A DNA stretch of 64,000 nt, taken from NCBI RefSeq assembly GCF_017744835.1, contig NZ_JAGIAM010000003.1:930001-994000 (forward strand), read 5' to 3'. This stretch comes from Sphingomonas sp. (GTDB lineage: Bacteria; Pseudomonadota; Alphaproteobacteria; Sphingomonadales; Sphingomonadaceae). The first letter of the stretch is position 1. Each line of letters starts with the position of its first letter. The position numbers and the translations under genes were made by a program. The notes under the pieces are model-generated. The model did not search any database, was not told where the DNA came from, and saw only the letters and a program-made list of their open reading frames with translations. Below, piece by piece: positions 1-9,788 of this stretch.

Positions 1-1
1 C

Positions 2-1354
2 CACCCTGCCCGCGCCGCCGCGCGCGCTACGCCGCCGATCCATTCGACCCTGCTCGTCGGCGGCGGCCCCGCGGGAGTCGCGATGCTGATCTCGGCCAGC
101 AAGCAGGAACGGCTCGCCGAACTCGCCCGCGCCGGACTGGTGGTGGTCGAGCGCAGCGCGAGCCTGGGCGGCGGCGAGCTCGGCTCCTATGCTATCACCT
201 CGGACAGCACCGCCGAGACTTTCCTCAGCGCGGTGAAGGACAATGTCCATGCGCCGATCGCCGAGCTGATGGACCACCCTACCGGCCGCGAGATCGCCGA
301 GTACATCGGCGCGCTCGGCGTGCCGCTCGCCCGCTCCGGGCCCTTCCTCGAAGCGATCGGCGCGCGCGTCGGGCAGGTCGTCGCCGAGAATGGCGGCAGC
401 CTGCTCACGCGTCACGAAGTCGTCGAATCGCGCCGCACCGCCGCCGGGCTGTGGCAGACCCGCGTCCGCGAATGCGCGACCGGTGCCGAGCGCGACATCC
501 TCTCGCACAACATCGTCATCGCCACGGGCGGCTATCAGTCGCCGAGCGAAGTCGCCGCCTCGGTGGTCGCCGGGCGCCCGCTCGGCGAGCGACTCGGCAG
601 CCGGCTGATCCTGTCGGACGAGGCGCTGCGCCTCGGCGGGATCGATCGCCTGCGCGTGCGCCTTGCCGAGGTCCGCGCGCCGCGCATCGCCATCATCGGC
701 GCCTCGACCAGCGCGATGGCCGCCGCCGCGCTGCTGCTCAAGTCGGGCCTGCCGCTCGGCCAAGGCGCGCTGACCTTGCTCCACCGCGAGCCGTTGCGGC
801 CCTTCTACCATTCGGTCGAGGCCGCGCATGCCGACGGCTTCACCGATTTCGGACCCGACGACATCTGCCCGGTCAGCGGCTTCGTCTATCGTCTCGCGGG
901 CTTCCGGCTCGAGGCGCGCGAGCTGGTGCTGCGGATGCTCGGCGTCGGCGGCCGCGCGCCCGATCCGCGCTTCCGCCTGCACCGCATCGCCGGAGCCGAC
1001 GATGCCGAGGCCGGCCGCATCCTCGACGGTGCGGACCTGGTCATCGGCGCGCTCGGCTATCGGCCGCATGCGCTGCCGCTGCTCGACGAGGCGGGCGAGC
1101 GGATCGCGCTCTCCGCCCACGGGCCCGGCCGGCCGCGGCTGGTCGACCAGCAGTGCCGCGTGATCGATGCCGAGGGTCGCCCACTCCCAGGGGCCTATGG
1201 CATCGGCCTCGCCGCGGGTTTCGTCCCCGAAGGCGCGCTGGGCGGCGAGCCGAGCTTCAAGGGCAAGGCCAACGGGTTGTGGCTGTGGCAGAACGACGTT
1301 GGCCAGCGGATCGTCGGCCAGCTGCTCGACGCCCGGGCCCGGCAGGCCGCATGA
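2..1354 (+). CDS. FAD/NAD(P)-binding oxidoreductase, 5' end outside window
   Basis: About 450 residues are visible and the frame is open to the left edge with no in-frame ATG or GTG before position 83. The first internal ATG (83) cannot be the start, because the dinucleotide-binding glycine motif (LLVGGGPAG) is encoded upstream of it, around 53-76. A second nucleotide-binding patch (IAIIGASTSAMAAA) lies near 688-730, the usual two-nucleotide layout of flavin-dependent monooxygenases or reductases. The C-terminal GAYGIGLAAGF-type stretch resembles the FAD-closing motif of this fold. It overlaps the next gene by ATGA, implying co-translation with a glycosyltransferase. The substrate is unknown; a SidA/IucD-type N-hydroxylase is possible but not shown. 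Confidence 0.8.
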   Translation, partial: HPARAAARATPPIHSTLLVGGGPAGVAMLISASKQERLAELARAGLVVVERSASLGGGELGSYAITSDSTAETFLSAVKDNVHAPIAELMDHPTGREIAEYIGALGVPLARSGPFLEAIGARVGQVVAENGGSLLTRHEVVESRRTAAGLWQTRVRECATGAERDILSHNIVIATGGYQSPSEVAASVVAGRPLGERLGSRLILSDEALRLGGIDRLRVRLAEVRAPRIAIIGASTSAMAAAALLLKSGLPLGQGALTLLHREPLRPFYHSVEAAHADGFTDFGPDDICPVSGFVYRLAGFRLEARELVLRMLGVGGRAPDPRFRLHRIAGADDAEAGRILDGADLVIGALGYRPHALPLLDEAGERIALSAHGPGRPRLVDQQCRVIDAEGRPLPGAYGIGLAAGFVPEGALGGEPSFKGKANGLWLWQNDVGQRIVGQLLDARARQAA

Positions 1355-2397
1355 GCGCGCCTGCGGTCAGCGTAATCATGGCGGCGTATAACGGCGCCGC
1401 CTTCGTCACGGAGACCATCGACAGCCTGTTCGCGCAAAGCTTCGGCGATTTCGAGCTGATCGTCGTCGACGATTGCTCGACCGACGACACGCGCGCGGTG
1501 CTCGCCCGCTTCGACGATCCGCGCATCCGCGTCATCGCCGCGGAAGTGAACCAGGGGCCGGTCCACGCCCGCAACCGCGCCTTCGCCGAAGCGCGCGGGC
1601 GGTACATCGCCGGGCTCGACCAGGACGACATCTGCCTCCCCCACCGCTTCGAGCGCCAAATCGCCTGGCTCGACGCGCATCCGGAAACGGTGCTCGTCGG
1701 CTCGCGCGCGCTGCTGCTGGAGGATGGCGAGACGGCGCGCTGGCCGGGCCCCGACGACCTCACGTCGGCGATGATCGACTGGCTGATGCTGGTCCAGAAC
1801 CCGCTGGTCTGGTCCTCGGTGATGTTCCGCGCCGACGCCGCGCGCCGGCTCGATCCGTTCGAGCGGCCCGAGCTTCGCTACGCCGAGGATTTCGACCTCT
1901 ACCACCGCCTCCGCCGCTTCGGCACGCTCGACCGGATCGAGGAGGAGCTGCTGCTCTATCGCTGCCATCCGGGCGGCGCCTCGCAGAAGTACCGCGAAAC
2001 GATGGGCGCCAGCGCCGCGCGGGTGCTGGAGGAGCATTACGCCCCGGTCTTCGGCGACGAGGCCCCTTCCCGCGCCGCGCTGGTCGTCCGCCATTTCTTC
2101 GCGCGCGATCCCGTTCCCGATCGCGCGACGCTCGAACGGCTCGCCGACACGCTCGCTGCGCTTCATCGCCATTTCGTCGCCACGCGCGATCTCGACCCGG
2201 AGACGCGCGCGCGGATCGACGGAGAGCATGCGCGCCTCTGGTGGCTGGTCGCCCGGCCCGCGATCCGTCGCGGCACGATCGGCCTGCGTCACGCGCTTGC
2301 GACGCGGCCCGCGGGCGCCGCTCCGGCGAGAACCGACCAGTTCCTCTCCGCCGTCGTGGGTCAGGCCCGGGCTCTGCGGATCGGCGCCGCCCACTAG
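1351..2397 (+). CDS. Family 2 glycosyltransferase
   Basis: 348 residues. The N-terminus is a classic GT-A nucleotide-sugar domain: [10 protein letters not shown] at residues 6-15, DDCSTDD at 40-46 and the metal-binding DQDD at 90-93. It should transfer a sugar from an NDP-sugar to a glycan or lipid acceptor on the cytoplasmic side. No transmembrane helix is obvious. The ATG overlaps the upstream oxidoreductase stop (ATGA), so the two are probably translationally coupled. A much longer upstream open frame exists but only antisense-like, arginine-rich sequence fills it, so the start is at 1351. The acceptor cannot be told from sequence. Confidence 0.87.
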   Translation: MSAPAVSVIMAAYNGAAFVTETIDSLFAQSFGDFELIVVDDCSTDDTRAVLARFDDPRIRVIAAEVNQGPVHARNRAFAEARGRYIAGLDQDDICLPHRFERQIAWLDAHPETVLVGSRALLLEDGETARWPGPDDLTSAMIDWLMLVQNPLVWSSVMFRADAARRLDPFERPELRYAEDFDLYHRLRRFGTLDRIEEELLLYRCHPGGASQKYRETMGASAARVLEEHYAPVFGDEAPSRAALVVRHFFARDPVPDRATLERLADTLAALHRHFVATRDLDPETRARIDGEHARLWWLVARPAIRRGTIGLRHALATRPAGAAPARTDQFLSAVVGQARALRIGAAH

Positions 2398-2450
2398 ATT
2401 TCGCCGCAGGGGATTTGCACGGCGGCTCGCCCATCCCATATGCGCTGGCG

Positions 2451-3005
2451 ATGAGCGGAAACTCCAGCGCGTGGCACGGCACGACCATTCTCTCCGTGCG
2501 CAAATCGGGCAAGGTGGTGATCGCGGGCGACGGCCAGGTCTCGGCCGGCAACACCGTGATGAAACCCAATGCCCGCAAGGTTAGACCCCTGGGCGACGGC
2601 AAGGTGATCGCGGGCTTCGCGGGCGCCACGGCCGACGCCTTCACCTTGTTCGAGCGGCTCGAGGCCAAGCTCGAACGCCACAACGGCCATCTGATGCGCG
2701 CCGCGGTCGAGCTCGCCAAGGACTGGCGCACCGACAAGTACCTCCGCAACCTCGAGGCGATGCTGATCGTCGCCGACCAGGAAGTGACGCTGGTCGTCAC
2801 CGGCAACGGCGACGTGCTCGAGCCCGAAGGCGGGGTCGCCGCGATCGGATCGGGCGGCAATTTCGCCCTCGCCGCCGCGCGCGCGCTGGTCGACTATGAG
2901 AACGATCCCGAGAAGATCGCGCGCAAGGCGATGGCGATCGCCGGCGAGCTGTGCGTCTACACCAACGACCGGCTGACCGTGGAGACGCTCGACAGCGCTA
3001 CCTGA
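2451..3005 (+). CDS. hslV: ATP-dependent protease HslV, peptidase subunit
   Basis: 184 residues, normal for HslV (ClpQ). It forms the double-hexamer proteolytic core of the HslUV proteasome-like complex that degrades misfolded and regulatory proteins in the cytoplasm. The N-terminal nucleophile is Thr11 in [10 protein letters not shown]; the ten residues before it are a short propeptide removed on maturation, as in other alphaproteobacteria. The conserved [10 protein letters not shown] block follows. The start is the ATG giving this short propeptide; the open frame continues upstream but lies inside the glycosyltransferase gene. Its partner hslU follows after 128 bases that are mostly a large inverted repeat. 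Confidence 0.95.
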   Translation: MSGNSSAWHGTTILSVRKSGKVVIAGDGQVSAGNTVMKPNARKVRPLGDGKVIAGFAGATADAFTLFERLEAKLERHNGHLMRAAVELAKDWRTDKYLRNLEAMLIVADQEVTLVVTGNGDVLEPEGGVAAIGSGGNFALAAARALVDYENDPEKIARKAMAIAGELCVYTNDRLTVETLDSAT

Positions 3006-3010
3006 GCTCA

Positions 3011-3123
3011 AAAGCCCCTCCCCTTCAGGGGAGGGGTTGGGGTGGGGGACTCTCCACCCACACCGGTCTCTGCGAGGCCAACACTGCCCCACCCCCAACC
3101 CCTCCCCTGAAGGGGAGGGGCTT
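3011..3123. repeat. Nested G/C-rich inverted repeat between hslV and hslU
   Basis: Two arms of about 37 bases (3011-3047 and 3086-3123) are near-perfect reverse complements, differing by one G in a GGGGTGGGG run. Each arm is itself a hairpin: CCCCTCCCC, loop TTCA or TGAA, GGGGAGGGG. The element fills nearly the whole intergenic space and its right arm ends about ten bases before the hslU start. It looks like an intergenic palindromic repeat unit inserted in the operon; it could also shape the mRNA. Confidence 0.85.
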
Positions 3124-3133
3124 AGAGAAGAAA

Positions 3134-4429
3134 ATGAACGACAACCTCACCCCTAAAGCCATCGTCGCAGCACTCGACGCGCACATCATCGGCCAGCACG
3201 ACGCCAAGAAGGCCGTAGCGGTCGCGCTGCGCAACCGCTGGCGCCGCCAGCAGCTCAGCGCCGATCTGCGCGACGAAGTCACGCCCAAGAACATCCTGAT
3301 GATCGGACCGACCGGCTGCGGCAAGACCGAGATCAGCCGCCGCCTCGCCAAGCTCGCCGATGCGCCCTTCGTGAAGGTGGAGGCGACCAAGTTCACCGAG
3401 GTCGGCTATGTCGGCCGCGACGTCGAGCAGATCGCGCGCGACCTGGTCGAGGAAGCGATCCGGCTCGAAAAGGAGCGCCGCCGCGCCGCAGTGAAGGACA
3501 AGGCCGAGGAAGCGGCGATGAGCCGGCTGCTCGACGCGCTCACCGGGAAGGACAGCTCCACTGCGACGCGCGAGGCGTTCAAGCAGCGCTTCCACGACGG
3601 TGTGCTCGACAATACCGAGATCGAAATCGAAGTGGAGCAGGCCCCGACCGCACCCTTCGAGATTCCGGGTGCGCCGATGCAAATGATCAATCTCAGCGAG
3701 ATGATGAAGGGTCTGGGCGGCGGAGCGCCGCTCAAGCGCCGCAAGCTCAATGTTCGCGCCGCGTGGGACAAGCTGGTCGAGGAAGAGGCCGACAAGCGCC
3801 TCGACCAGGATGAAGTCAGCCGTCAGGCGCTCGCCGACGCCGAGGCGAACGGCATCGTCTTCCTCGACGAGATCGACAAGATCGCGGTGAGCGACGTGCG
3901 CGGCGGTTCGGTGAGCCGCGAAGGCGTCCAGCGCGACCTGCTGCCGCTGATCGAGGGCACGACCGTCGCGACCAAATACGGCCCGATGAAGACCGATCAC
4001 ATCCTCTTCATCGCGAGCGGAGCCTTCCATGTCGCCAAGCCGAGCGACCTGCTCCCCGAGCTCCAGGGCCGCCTGCCGATCCGCGTCGAGCTGAAGGCGC
4101 TGACGGAGGAGGATTTCGTCGCGATCCTTTCGGACACCAAGGCCAGCCTGGTGCAGCAATATGCCGCGCTGCTCGGGACCGAGGGCGTGCAGATCGATTT
4201 CACCGAGGACGGCATCCGTGCCGTCGCAAAAATCGCCGCAGAGGTTAATGCAGAGATCGAGAACATCGGCGCCCGCCGGCTTCAGACGGTGATGGAGAAG
4301 CTGCTCGAGGAAGTGAGCTTCGACGCCGAGGACCGCTCGGGCACCACGCTCGCGATCGACGCCGCCTATGTCGAGAAGCAGCTCGCCGTTGTGGCGCGCA
4401 ACACCGATCTCAGCCGCTACGTACTCTGA
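3134..4429 (+). CDS. hslU: HslU, ATPase subunit of the HslUV protease
   Basis: 431 residues. AAA+ unfoldase (ClpY) that feeds substrates into HslV. Walker A GPTGCGKT is at residues 58-65 and Walker [11 protein letters not shown] at about 241-250, after the inserted I-domain (roughly 100-235). The C-terminal DLSRYVL is the conserved tail that docks into HslV pockets. The start at 3134 ([11 protein letters not shown]) matches the family N-terminus and is preceded by AGAGAAG at proper spacing; the open frame upstream runs through the repeat element and is not coding. An operon with hslV is expected despite the intervening hairpin. Confidence 0.96.
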   Translation: MNDNLTPKAIVAALDAHIIGQHDAKKAVAVALRNRWRRQQLSADLRDEVTPKNILMIGPTGCGKTEISRRLAKLADAPFVKVEATKFTEVGYVGRDVEQIARDLVEEAIRLEKERRRAAVKDKAEEAAMSRLLDALTGKDSSTATREAFKQRFHDGVLDNTEIEIEVEQAPTAPFEIPGAPMQMINLSEMMKGLGGGAPLKRRKLNVRAAWDKLVEEEADKRLDQDEVSRQALADAEANGIVFLDEIDKIAVSDVRGGSVSREGVQRDLLPLIEGTTVATKYGPMKTDHILFIASGAFHVAKPSDLLPELQGRLPIRVELKALTEEDFVAILSDTKASLVQQYAALLGTEGVQIDFTEDGIRAVAKIAAEVNAEIENIGARRLQTVMEKLLEEVSFDAEDRSGTTLAIDAAYVEKQLAVVARNTDLSRYVL

Positions 4430-4453
4430 CCTTCAAGCCTCGAAGCGCGCCGG

Positions 4454-4855
4454 TCACTTCCTCTCGTAGGGCGTGAACCTGCCCAACAGGCAGAAAGCGC
4501 CCGGAATCCGCGTTCCGGGCGATACTGCGCGGAAACGGTCGTTGCGGCAGAGTTGCGAGCCGTGGACCTCGACGATCAGCATGTCGCCCGGCGACATTCC
4601 GGGACAGTCCGCCGCCAGGTCGTTGCGCCACACGCGGCGGCCTTCGCGATAGAGCAGCGTGCGGCTGTCGATGATCTGCGGGCCGCTGAGGCCGAAATTG
4701 CTGATGCAGTCGCGCGGCTCGCCCGGGACGCGGCCCTTGAGCGCCGCCGCCAGATCGCGCTCGGCGCGCGCCTGGCGCGTTTGCCGGAATTCCTCGTTGC
4801 CCGTGCATCCCGCCAGCGCGAGCGCACCCAGACTCATGATGATCGCGAGCCGCAT
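4454..4855 (-). CDS. Small predicted lipoprotein, unknown function
   Basis: 133 residues with a signal peptide ending in a lipobox (LALAGC, Cys17), so it is probably a lipid-anchored envelope protein. The mature part has four further cysteines (DCISNF, DCPG, LCRN, FCLLG), enough for two disulfides. I recognise no family. It lies on the minus strand downstream of gloB, separated by about 36 bases, convergent with hslU. It may be transcribed with the glyoxalase operon. Confidence 0.7.
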   Translation of the reverse strand: MRLAIIMSLGALALAGCTGNEEFRQTRQARAERDLAAALKGRVPGEPRDCISNFGLSGPQIIDSRTLLYREGRRVWRNDLAADCPGMSPGDMLIVEVHGSQLCRNDRFRAVSPGTRIPGAFCLLGRFTPYERK

Positions 4856-4891
4856 CCTGTCTCTCCTGATTGCGGCGCGGATATAGCACTT

Positions 4892-5626
4892 CTAGCCGCG
4901 AAACGCATCCTTGGCCGCGCGGCGCTCCGCCAGCGTTTCCGCGCTATCGGCGCGCAGGAACGGGTTGGTCGCCAGCTCCTCTCGGATCGTCGTCGGCACC
5001 GTCGCCTCGCCAGCCGCACGGGCGCGCTCGACCTGCTCCAGCCGCGCCGCGACCGCGGCATTGTCGGGCTCGGCGACGCGGGCGTAGCGGCCGTTCGACA
5101 GCGTATATTCGTGCGCGCAATAGACCCGCGTCTCGGGCGGCAGCGCGGCGAGCCGCTGCATGTTGGCGAACATCTGCTCGGGCGTCCCTTCGAACAGCCG
5201 CCCGCAGCCCATCGCGAACAGCGTGTCGCCGACGAAGATCACGCGATCCTCGGCGAAATGATAGGCGATGTGCCCGGCGGTGTGCGCCGGGACTTCCCAA
5301 ACGCGCGCGACATGGCCGCCCAGCCGCACTTCGTCGCCCTCGTGCACGCCCAAATCGAGCGTCGGAATGCGCGCAGCCTCGGCCGCCGGCGCGATCACCG
5401 TGGCGCCGGTCGCTTCCTTGATCTCGGCATTGCCGCCGGTGTGATCGGGGTGCCAGTGGGTGTTCCAGATCGCCGAGATGTGCCAGCCGCGCCGCTCGGC
5501 CTCGACGAGCACGGGCTCGGCCTGGGCGGGATCGATCACCATTGTCTCGCCGCTCTCGGGCGCATGGACCAGCCAGATGTAATTGTCGCTGAGCGCAGGG
5601 ATGCGGACGATCTCGAGCTCTGCCAT
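4892..5626 (-). CDS. gloB: Hydroxyacylglutathione hydrolase (glyoxalase II)
   Basis: 244 residues. Metallo-beta-lactamase fold enzyme that hydrolyses S-D-lactoylglutathione to D-lactate and glutathione, the second step of methylglyoxal detoxification. The metal-binding motif THWHPDH is at residues 56-62 (His57, His59, Asp61, His62), with HTAGH and the later FVGDTLF aspartate also present; the C-terminal glutathione-binding region (NPFLRAD) is typical. The ATG overlaps the stop of the upstream gene by one base (TGATG), so translation is probably coupled to it. Confidence 0.93.
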   Translation of the reverse strand: MAELEIVRIPALSDNYIWLVHAPESGETMVIDPAQAEPVLVEAERRGWHISAIWNTHWHPDHTGGNAEIKEATGATVIAPAAEAARIPTLDLGVHEGDEVRLGGHVARVWEVPAHTAGHIAYHFAEDRVIFVGDTLFAMGCGRLFEGTPEQMFANMQRLAALPPETRVYCAHEYTLSNGRYARVAEPDNAAVAARLEQVERARAAGEATVPTTIREELATNPFLRADSAETLAERRAAKDAFRG

Positions 5627-6681
5627 CAGCCTTCTCCTCGCGTCGTTTCTAGCACCGCCGCCAATTCCGCCACCAGCGCTTCCACCGAAGTCGTCCGGAC
5701 CCGCGCCGCGCCCGCGCCCGCCCAGAGCGGCGAATAATCCCCCCGCCCCTCGCGCTCCCCCTTGGCCCGCAGCGGCGCGAGCGCGTTGGAGGCATAGGGA
5801 AAGGCCGGCGCCTCGTCGCGGATCGGGCCGAGCTCGCGCATCAGCCGGTTGCTGATCCCGCGCGCTTCGCGGCCCGAAAAGAGGTTGGTGAAGGCCGCAT
5901 CCCCTGCCGCTTCCGTTCCGAGCAGCGCGCGGTGCGCCGTGGAGATCGCGCTTTCGGGAGTGGCCAGAAAGGCCGTCCCCACCTGCACCGCCGCAGCGCC
6001 CGCGGCAAAGGCAGCCGCGGCGCTCGCGCGGTCCACGATGCCGCCCGCGGCGATCACCGGTACCGCAGCCGCAGCCACCATCTGCCGCAGCAGTTCGGCG
6101 AGCGGCACGGGGCGATGTCCGTCCAGGAACCAGCCGGAATGGCCACCGGCTTCGGCACCCTGTGCGATCACTGCGTCGCAGCCCCGCTTGGCCAGCCAAA
6201 CGGCTTCCTCCAGCGTGGTGGCATTGCCGAACACGCGCGCCCCGCTCGCGCGCACCCGCGCCAGCAGCGCGGGCTCGGGCAGCCCGAAATGGAAGCTGAC
6301 CACTTCGGGCCGCAGCGCCTCGACCACTGCGCCCATCGCCGCATCGAACGGACGGCGCAGCGGCGCGGGCTCGCCGGGCGCCACGCCTTCCTCGGCATAA
6401 TAGGGTGCGAGCAACGCGCGCCACTCGCGCTCGTCGGGCGGTTCGGGCAGCGTGTGGCAGAAGAAGTTGAGGTTGAGCGGCCTCTCCCCGCTCGCACGCA
6501 CCTGCCCCGCCTGCTCGCGGACCTGCTCGGGCGCCAGCATCGCGCAGGGTAGCGAGGCGAGCGCGCCTGCCCGCATCGCCGCCACCGCCAGCGGCACGCC
6601 CGCGGCGCCCGCCATCGGCGCCTGCACGATCGGCAGCGCCGCGCCGGTCAGCTCCCGGAAGCGGGCCCCCGGCGCGCTCAC
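5626..6681 (-). CDS. Nitronate monooxygenase (NPD family)
   Basis: 351 residues, FMN-dependent TIM-barrel enzyme oxidising nitronates. Visible signatures are [10 protein letters not shown] at the N-terminus, the EAGGHSG segment with the candidate catalytic histidine, and IAAGGI for phosphate binding. The start chosen is GTG at 6681, which overlaps the stop of the upstream glyoxalase gene as GTGA; the open frame continues further but within that gene. The stop overlaps gloB. Sitting between gloA-like and gloB genes is unusual and suggests co-regulated detoxification of reactive metabolites. Confidence 0.85.
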   Translation of the reverse strand: MSAPGARFRELTGAALPIVQAPMAGAAGVPLAVAAMRAGALASLPCAMLAPEQVREQAGQVRASGERPLNLNFFCHTLPEPPDEREWRALLAPYYAEEGVAPGEPAPLRRPFDAAMGAVVEALRPEVVSFHFGLPEPALLARVRASGARVFGNATTLEEAVWLAKRGCDAVIAQGAEAGGHSGWFLDGHRPVPLAELLRQMVAAAAVPVIAAGGIVDRASAAAAFAAGAAAVQVGTAFLATPESAISTAHRALLGTEAAGDAAFTNLFSGREARGISNRLMRELGPIRDEAPAFPYASNALAPLRAKGEREGRGDYSPLWAGAGAARVRTTSVEALVAELAAVLETTRGEG

Positions 6682-7133
6682 CAGCTGCCGGTGTTGGGCA
6701 TGGACGCCCAGGGCTCTGCGGGCGGCAGCGGGTCGCCGGCCTGGAGCAGCTCGATCGAGATCGCGTCGGGCGTGCGCACGAAGGCCATATGGCCGTCGCG
6801 CGGCGGACGGTTGATGGTCACGCCGCCGTCCATCAGCCGCTGGCAAGTCTCGTAGATATTGTCGACGCGGTAGGCGAGGTGCCCGAAATTGCGCCCGCCC
6901 GAATATTGCTCGGGCGCGCTGCCGTCCTCGGCGGGCCAGTTATAGGTGAGTTCGACCTCGGCATTGGCGCGCGCGCCGGGCGCGTTCATGTCTTCCTGCG
7001 CCGCGAGGAAGATCAGCGTGAAGCGTCCCTTTTCATTCTCCATCCGCCGCACTTCCTTCAGCCCCAGCAGCTCGAAGAAACGCACCGTCGCGTCCGGGTC
7101 CGAGACGCGGATCATCGTGTGGAGATATTGCAT
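6678..7133 (-). CDS. gloA: Lactoylglutathione lyase (glyoxalase I, VOC family)
   Basis: 151 residues. It isomerises the hemithioacetal of methylglyoxal and glutathione to S-lactoylglutathione. The four metal ligands of the E. coli-type enzyme can be placed: His5 (MQYLHTM), Glu61 (VELTYNW), His85 (FGHLAY) and Glu128 (ISIELL). It is slightly longer than the 135-residue E. coli protein because of inserts near residues 67-82 and at the C-terminus. It is first in a three-gene overlapping operon ending in gloB, so both glyoxalase steps are encoded together. Confidence 0.9.
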   Translation of the reverse strand: MQYLHTMIRVSDPDATVRFFELLGLKEVRRMENEKGRFTLIFLAAQEDMNAPGARANAEVELTYNWPAEDGSAPEQYSGGRNFGHLAYRVDNIYETCQRLMDGGVTINRPPRDGHMAFVRTPDAISIELLQAGDPLPPAEPWASMPNTGSW

Positions 7134-7199
7134 GGGGGACTCCGCTGAAAGCTTCGGAGGCCCAGATAGGCGCGTGGCTTTCGTCCCGCCAGCCCTGCG

Positions 7200-7958
7200 C
7201 TACTTCGCGACTTCCGAGAATTGCGCCAGCGCCTTCTGCGCCGCATTCCCGGCCGGCTTGCCGGGCGCCAGCTCGGCCGCCTTGGACCAGGCCGCACGCG
7301 CGCCCTCGCCGTCGCCGGCCGCCGCGGCGATGTTGCCGGCCTCGAGGTGGACCGAGGCATCGTCCGACGCGAGCTTGAGCGCCTGCAATATGTCCGTCTG
7401 CGCGCGCGGCAGGTCGTTCATGCGCCGCGCGAGCGTGGCGGAGAGCAGCCAGGCCAGCGGGTCCTTGCCCGCATCTGCCAGCGCCCGGTCCAGGTCGGTT
7501 CGCGCGCCCGGCATGTCGCCCTGCGCCACCAGCACGCGCGCGCGGTCGAGCCGCGCCTCGCCGAGCGCGAGGCCGGACAGCGCACCCGTCGCCATCGCCG
7601 CGTCGAGCGCCGCGCGCGCCTTGGGCACGTCGCCCGACGCGAGCCAGGCATTGCCCGCCTGCGCCCAGTAATTGGCGCTGCGCCCGTCCTTCGCGCGCTC
7701 GGCCTCGCGCGCCGCCTCTTCGAACGCGCTCGCGGCAGCAGCCCAGCGCCCCTGGTTGGCATAGGCGACGCCCAGGCACTGGCGCGCCCACATGCCGCCG
7801 CCTTCCATGTGCCAGCGCGTGGCGTTGGTCACGCCGGTCGAAGGGTCGCCGGTCGCGAGGTCCATGCACTGGGCATAGCGCGGCGGTTCGGCGGCGGCCT
7901 GCGGCTTGGCCGCAGCGGGCGCGGCCTGCAGGCCCAGGATCAGCAGCGAGACGAACAT
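7200..7958 (-). CDS. Secreted tetratricopeptide-repeat protein
   Basis: 252 residues with a short hydrophobic signal (LLILGLQAAPAAA). The rest is alanine-rich helical repeat: several TPR-like pairs such as CLGVAYANQGRWAAAASAF, AWLASGDVPKARAALDAAM and LARRMNDLPRAQTDILQAL. It is probably a periplasmic scaffold for protein-protein contacts; no enzymatic motif is visible. Its start overlaps the end of the upstream hydrolase gene by 19 bases, so the two are likely co-transcribed. The partner is unknown. Confidence 0.78.
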   Translation of the reverse strand: MFVSLLILGLQAAPAAAKPQAAAEPPRYAQCMDLATGDPSTGVTNATRWHMEGGGMWARQCLGVAYANQGRWAAAASAFEEAAREAERAKDGRSANYWAQAGNAWLASGDVPKARAALDAAMATGALSGLALGEARLDRARVLVAQGDMPGARTDLDRALADAGKDPLAWLLSATLARRMNDLPRAQTDILQALKLASDDASVHLEAGNIAAAAGDGEGARAAWSKAAELAPGKPAGNAAQKALAQFSEVAK

Positions 7959-8671
7959 AGGGTCAGTACATCCTCGACGGCCCGAAGGATCAGCGCGATG
8001 TCAGCCTCGCGCGAGAGCCGGTGATCGCCGTCCTTGACGAGCCAAGTCTGCACCGCGTCTGAACGGAAAAGCTGGGCGAGCGCCGGGGCGCGCTCCCATG
8101 GCACTTCGGCGTCGCGCTGCCCCTGCAGCAGCCGCACGGGCCCGTCGAACGCGATCGGGCCGGTCATCATCAGATTGGCCTGTCCCGATTCCCACAAAGC
8201 CCGCGTCGTGAGCGTCGGCTGGTCCGAATAGTCCGAAGGCTGCTCCAGCCGTCCATGCTCGGCGAGGTGGCGCTTATCCTCCGCGCTATAGCCCCAGTCG
8301 GTGAAGTCGGGAGCGGCGGCGATGCCCACCAGCCCCTTCACCTGCGCGGGCCGCGCGCGCGCGACGAGCAGCATGATCCACCCGCCCATCGAGGAGCCGA
8401 CAAGCACCACCGGCCCGTCGATCACGTCGTCGATGATCCGCAGCGCGTCGTCGCGCCAGTCGACAAGCGTCTGGTCCTCGAACCGCCCTTCGCTCTCGCC
8501 GCAGCCGGCATAGTCGAAGCGCAGGAAGGCCTGGCCGCTACGCTGCGCCCATTGCTCGAGCGCCAGCGCCTTGGTGCCGTTCATGTCCGACGCATAGCCG
8601 CAGAGGAACACCACCGTCGGCCCGCGGCCGGGCGTGTGGTGATGGGCAAGCTTGGGGCGCGGTTCTGTCAT
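7940..8671 (-). CDS. Alpha/beta hydrolase (ABHD10-like serine esterase)
   Basis: 243 residues. Ser94 sits in the nucleophile elbow VGSSMGG; an acid follows in GQRDAEVPW and the histidine in KDGDHRLS, giving a complete triad. FDYAGCGESEG is the usual strand-loop before the nucleophile. The arrangement resembles ABHD10-type thioesterases/esterases, but substrate is not deducible. The start is MTEPRPK at 8671; eleven further in-frame codons upstream are possible but less family-like. It precedes and overlaps the TPR gene. Confidence 0.83.
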   Translation of the reverse strand: MTEPRPKLAHHHTPGRGPTVVFLCGYASDMNGTKALALEQWAQRSGQAFLRFDYAGCGESEGRFEDQTLVDWRDDALRIIDDVIDGPVVLVGSSMGGWIMLLVARARPAQVKGLVGIAAAPDFTDWGYSAEDKRHLAEHGRLEQPSDYSDQPTLTTRALWESGQANLMMTGPIAFDGPVRLLQGQRDAEVPWERAPALAQLFRSDAVQTWLVKDGDHRLSREADIALILRAVEDVLTLCSSRC

Positions 8672-8711
8672 GCGGCGGGGATAGTGTCCGCCGCCGCGCA
8701 TGGAAAGCGCC

Positions 8712-9788
8712 TCAAAGCGCGAAAGCGTCCTTCCAGTCCTCCGCGGGCCGGCCCCCGCAGATCTCGCGCAGAGCCTCCCATTGCGCAGCGTCGAGCGCAG
8801 GCGAATAGCTTCCCTTGGCGCCTGCAGCGAAGCGCGCCTTGCGCTCGGACGACATCGGATGGCTCGCGAGATAGCCCATCAGCGCAGCGGCGCCCTTCGC
8901 CTTCACTTCCACCTTGGACAGGCGGTCGAAGAATCCCGCGACGCCCATCGGCGAGATCCGGGCGCTGTCGAGCGCATCGATCGCATAGCCATCCGCCTGC
9001 GCCTCGTCCGAGCGCGAATAGCTCGCCGAGAGCAGCACGTTGGTATAGCCGCCGACATTGCCGTCGAGCCCGCCGAGCACCACGCTCAGCCCCAGCTGGC
9101 GGAAGAGCGCCTGGAGCACGTGGCGATGCTCGACATGCCCGAGCTCATGCGCCAGCACGCCCGCGACTTCGTCGGGCGAAGCGGCCTGGTCTAGCAGCCC
9201 GCGGAAGATCAGCACATGGCCGCCGGGCAGCGTGATTGCGTTGACCATGGGAATGTCGACCACGCGCACGTCGGCGAGCATCGCCGGCGGCCCCATCCGC
9301 GCCTTGAGCGCCGCCACCGCGGCATCGCCCTCGTCGGTGCTGCAGATCCGGCCGCCGAAATCGCCCACCATCAGGTCGCCGATCCGCGCCTCGGCCGAAC
9401 GCGGTATCACACGCACCAGCATCGCCGGCGTCGTCGCGAGCAGGAAGAGCACGAGCGCGGAGAGCAGCGCGAAGGCACCCGCCGCGGGCCACAGCCCGAT
9501 GCGGTCGATCCACCCGCCGTAGCGCCGCGCGCCCGGCAGGCGATCGGCGAGCGCCGCCGGCACGCCCTCGCCGAAGCCGATCCGCCAGCCCGGGCGGCCG
9601 CGCAGTCCGAACTGCGGGTCGCCGGGCGCGGCCTGGGCGATCAGGTCGGCGAAGGCATAGGGCCCCTCGCGCCGATCGCCCTCGACCAGCTCGAAGCCGC
9701 TGCCGTCCGCCACCAGCAGGGGTTCGCGGCGCAGGCCGCTCGCCCCGTCATAGTGCCAGACGGCCGCAGCGTCAGATCGCTCCGACAT
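8712..9788 (-). CDS. M48-family membrane metallopeptidase
   Basis: 358 residues. An N-terminal cytoplasmic region of about 100 residues precedes one hydrophobic helix (about 103-120), then the peptidase. The zinc motif HELGH is at 214-218 within VLAHELGHVEHRH, and the third ligand is the glutamate of SRSDEAQAD. This is the BepA/HtpX superfamily of zinc peptidases, which degrade damaged membrane or envelope proteins. The start overlaps the end of the upstream DUF898 gene by 17 bases; a start three codons earlier (9797) is possible. The two probably form an operon. Confidence 0.88.
   Translation of the reverse strand: MSERSDAAAVWHYDGASGLRREPLLVADGSGFELVEGDRREGPYAFADLIAQAAPGDPQFGLRGRPGWRIGFGEGVPAALADRLPGARRYGGWIDRIGLWPAAGAFALLSALVLFLLATTPAMLVRVIPRSAEARIGDLMVGDFGGRICSTDEGDAAVAALKARMGPPAMLADVRVVDIPMVNAITLPGGHVLIFRGLLDQAASPDEVAGVLAHELGHVEHRHVLQALFRQLGLSVVLGGLDGNVGGYTNVLLSASYSRSDEAQADGYAIDALDSARISPMGVAGFFDRLSKVEVKAKGAAALMGYLASHPMSSERKARFAAGAKGSYSPALDAAQWEALREICGGRPAEDWKDAFAL

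Noticed and set aside
451..1350. Upstream extension of the glycosyltransferase frame
   Set aside because: Arginine-rich, overlaps the oxidoreductase; the family N-terminus and ATGA overlap place the start at 1351.
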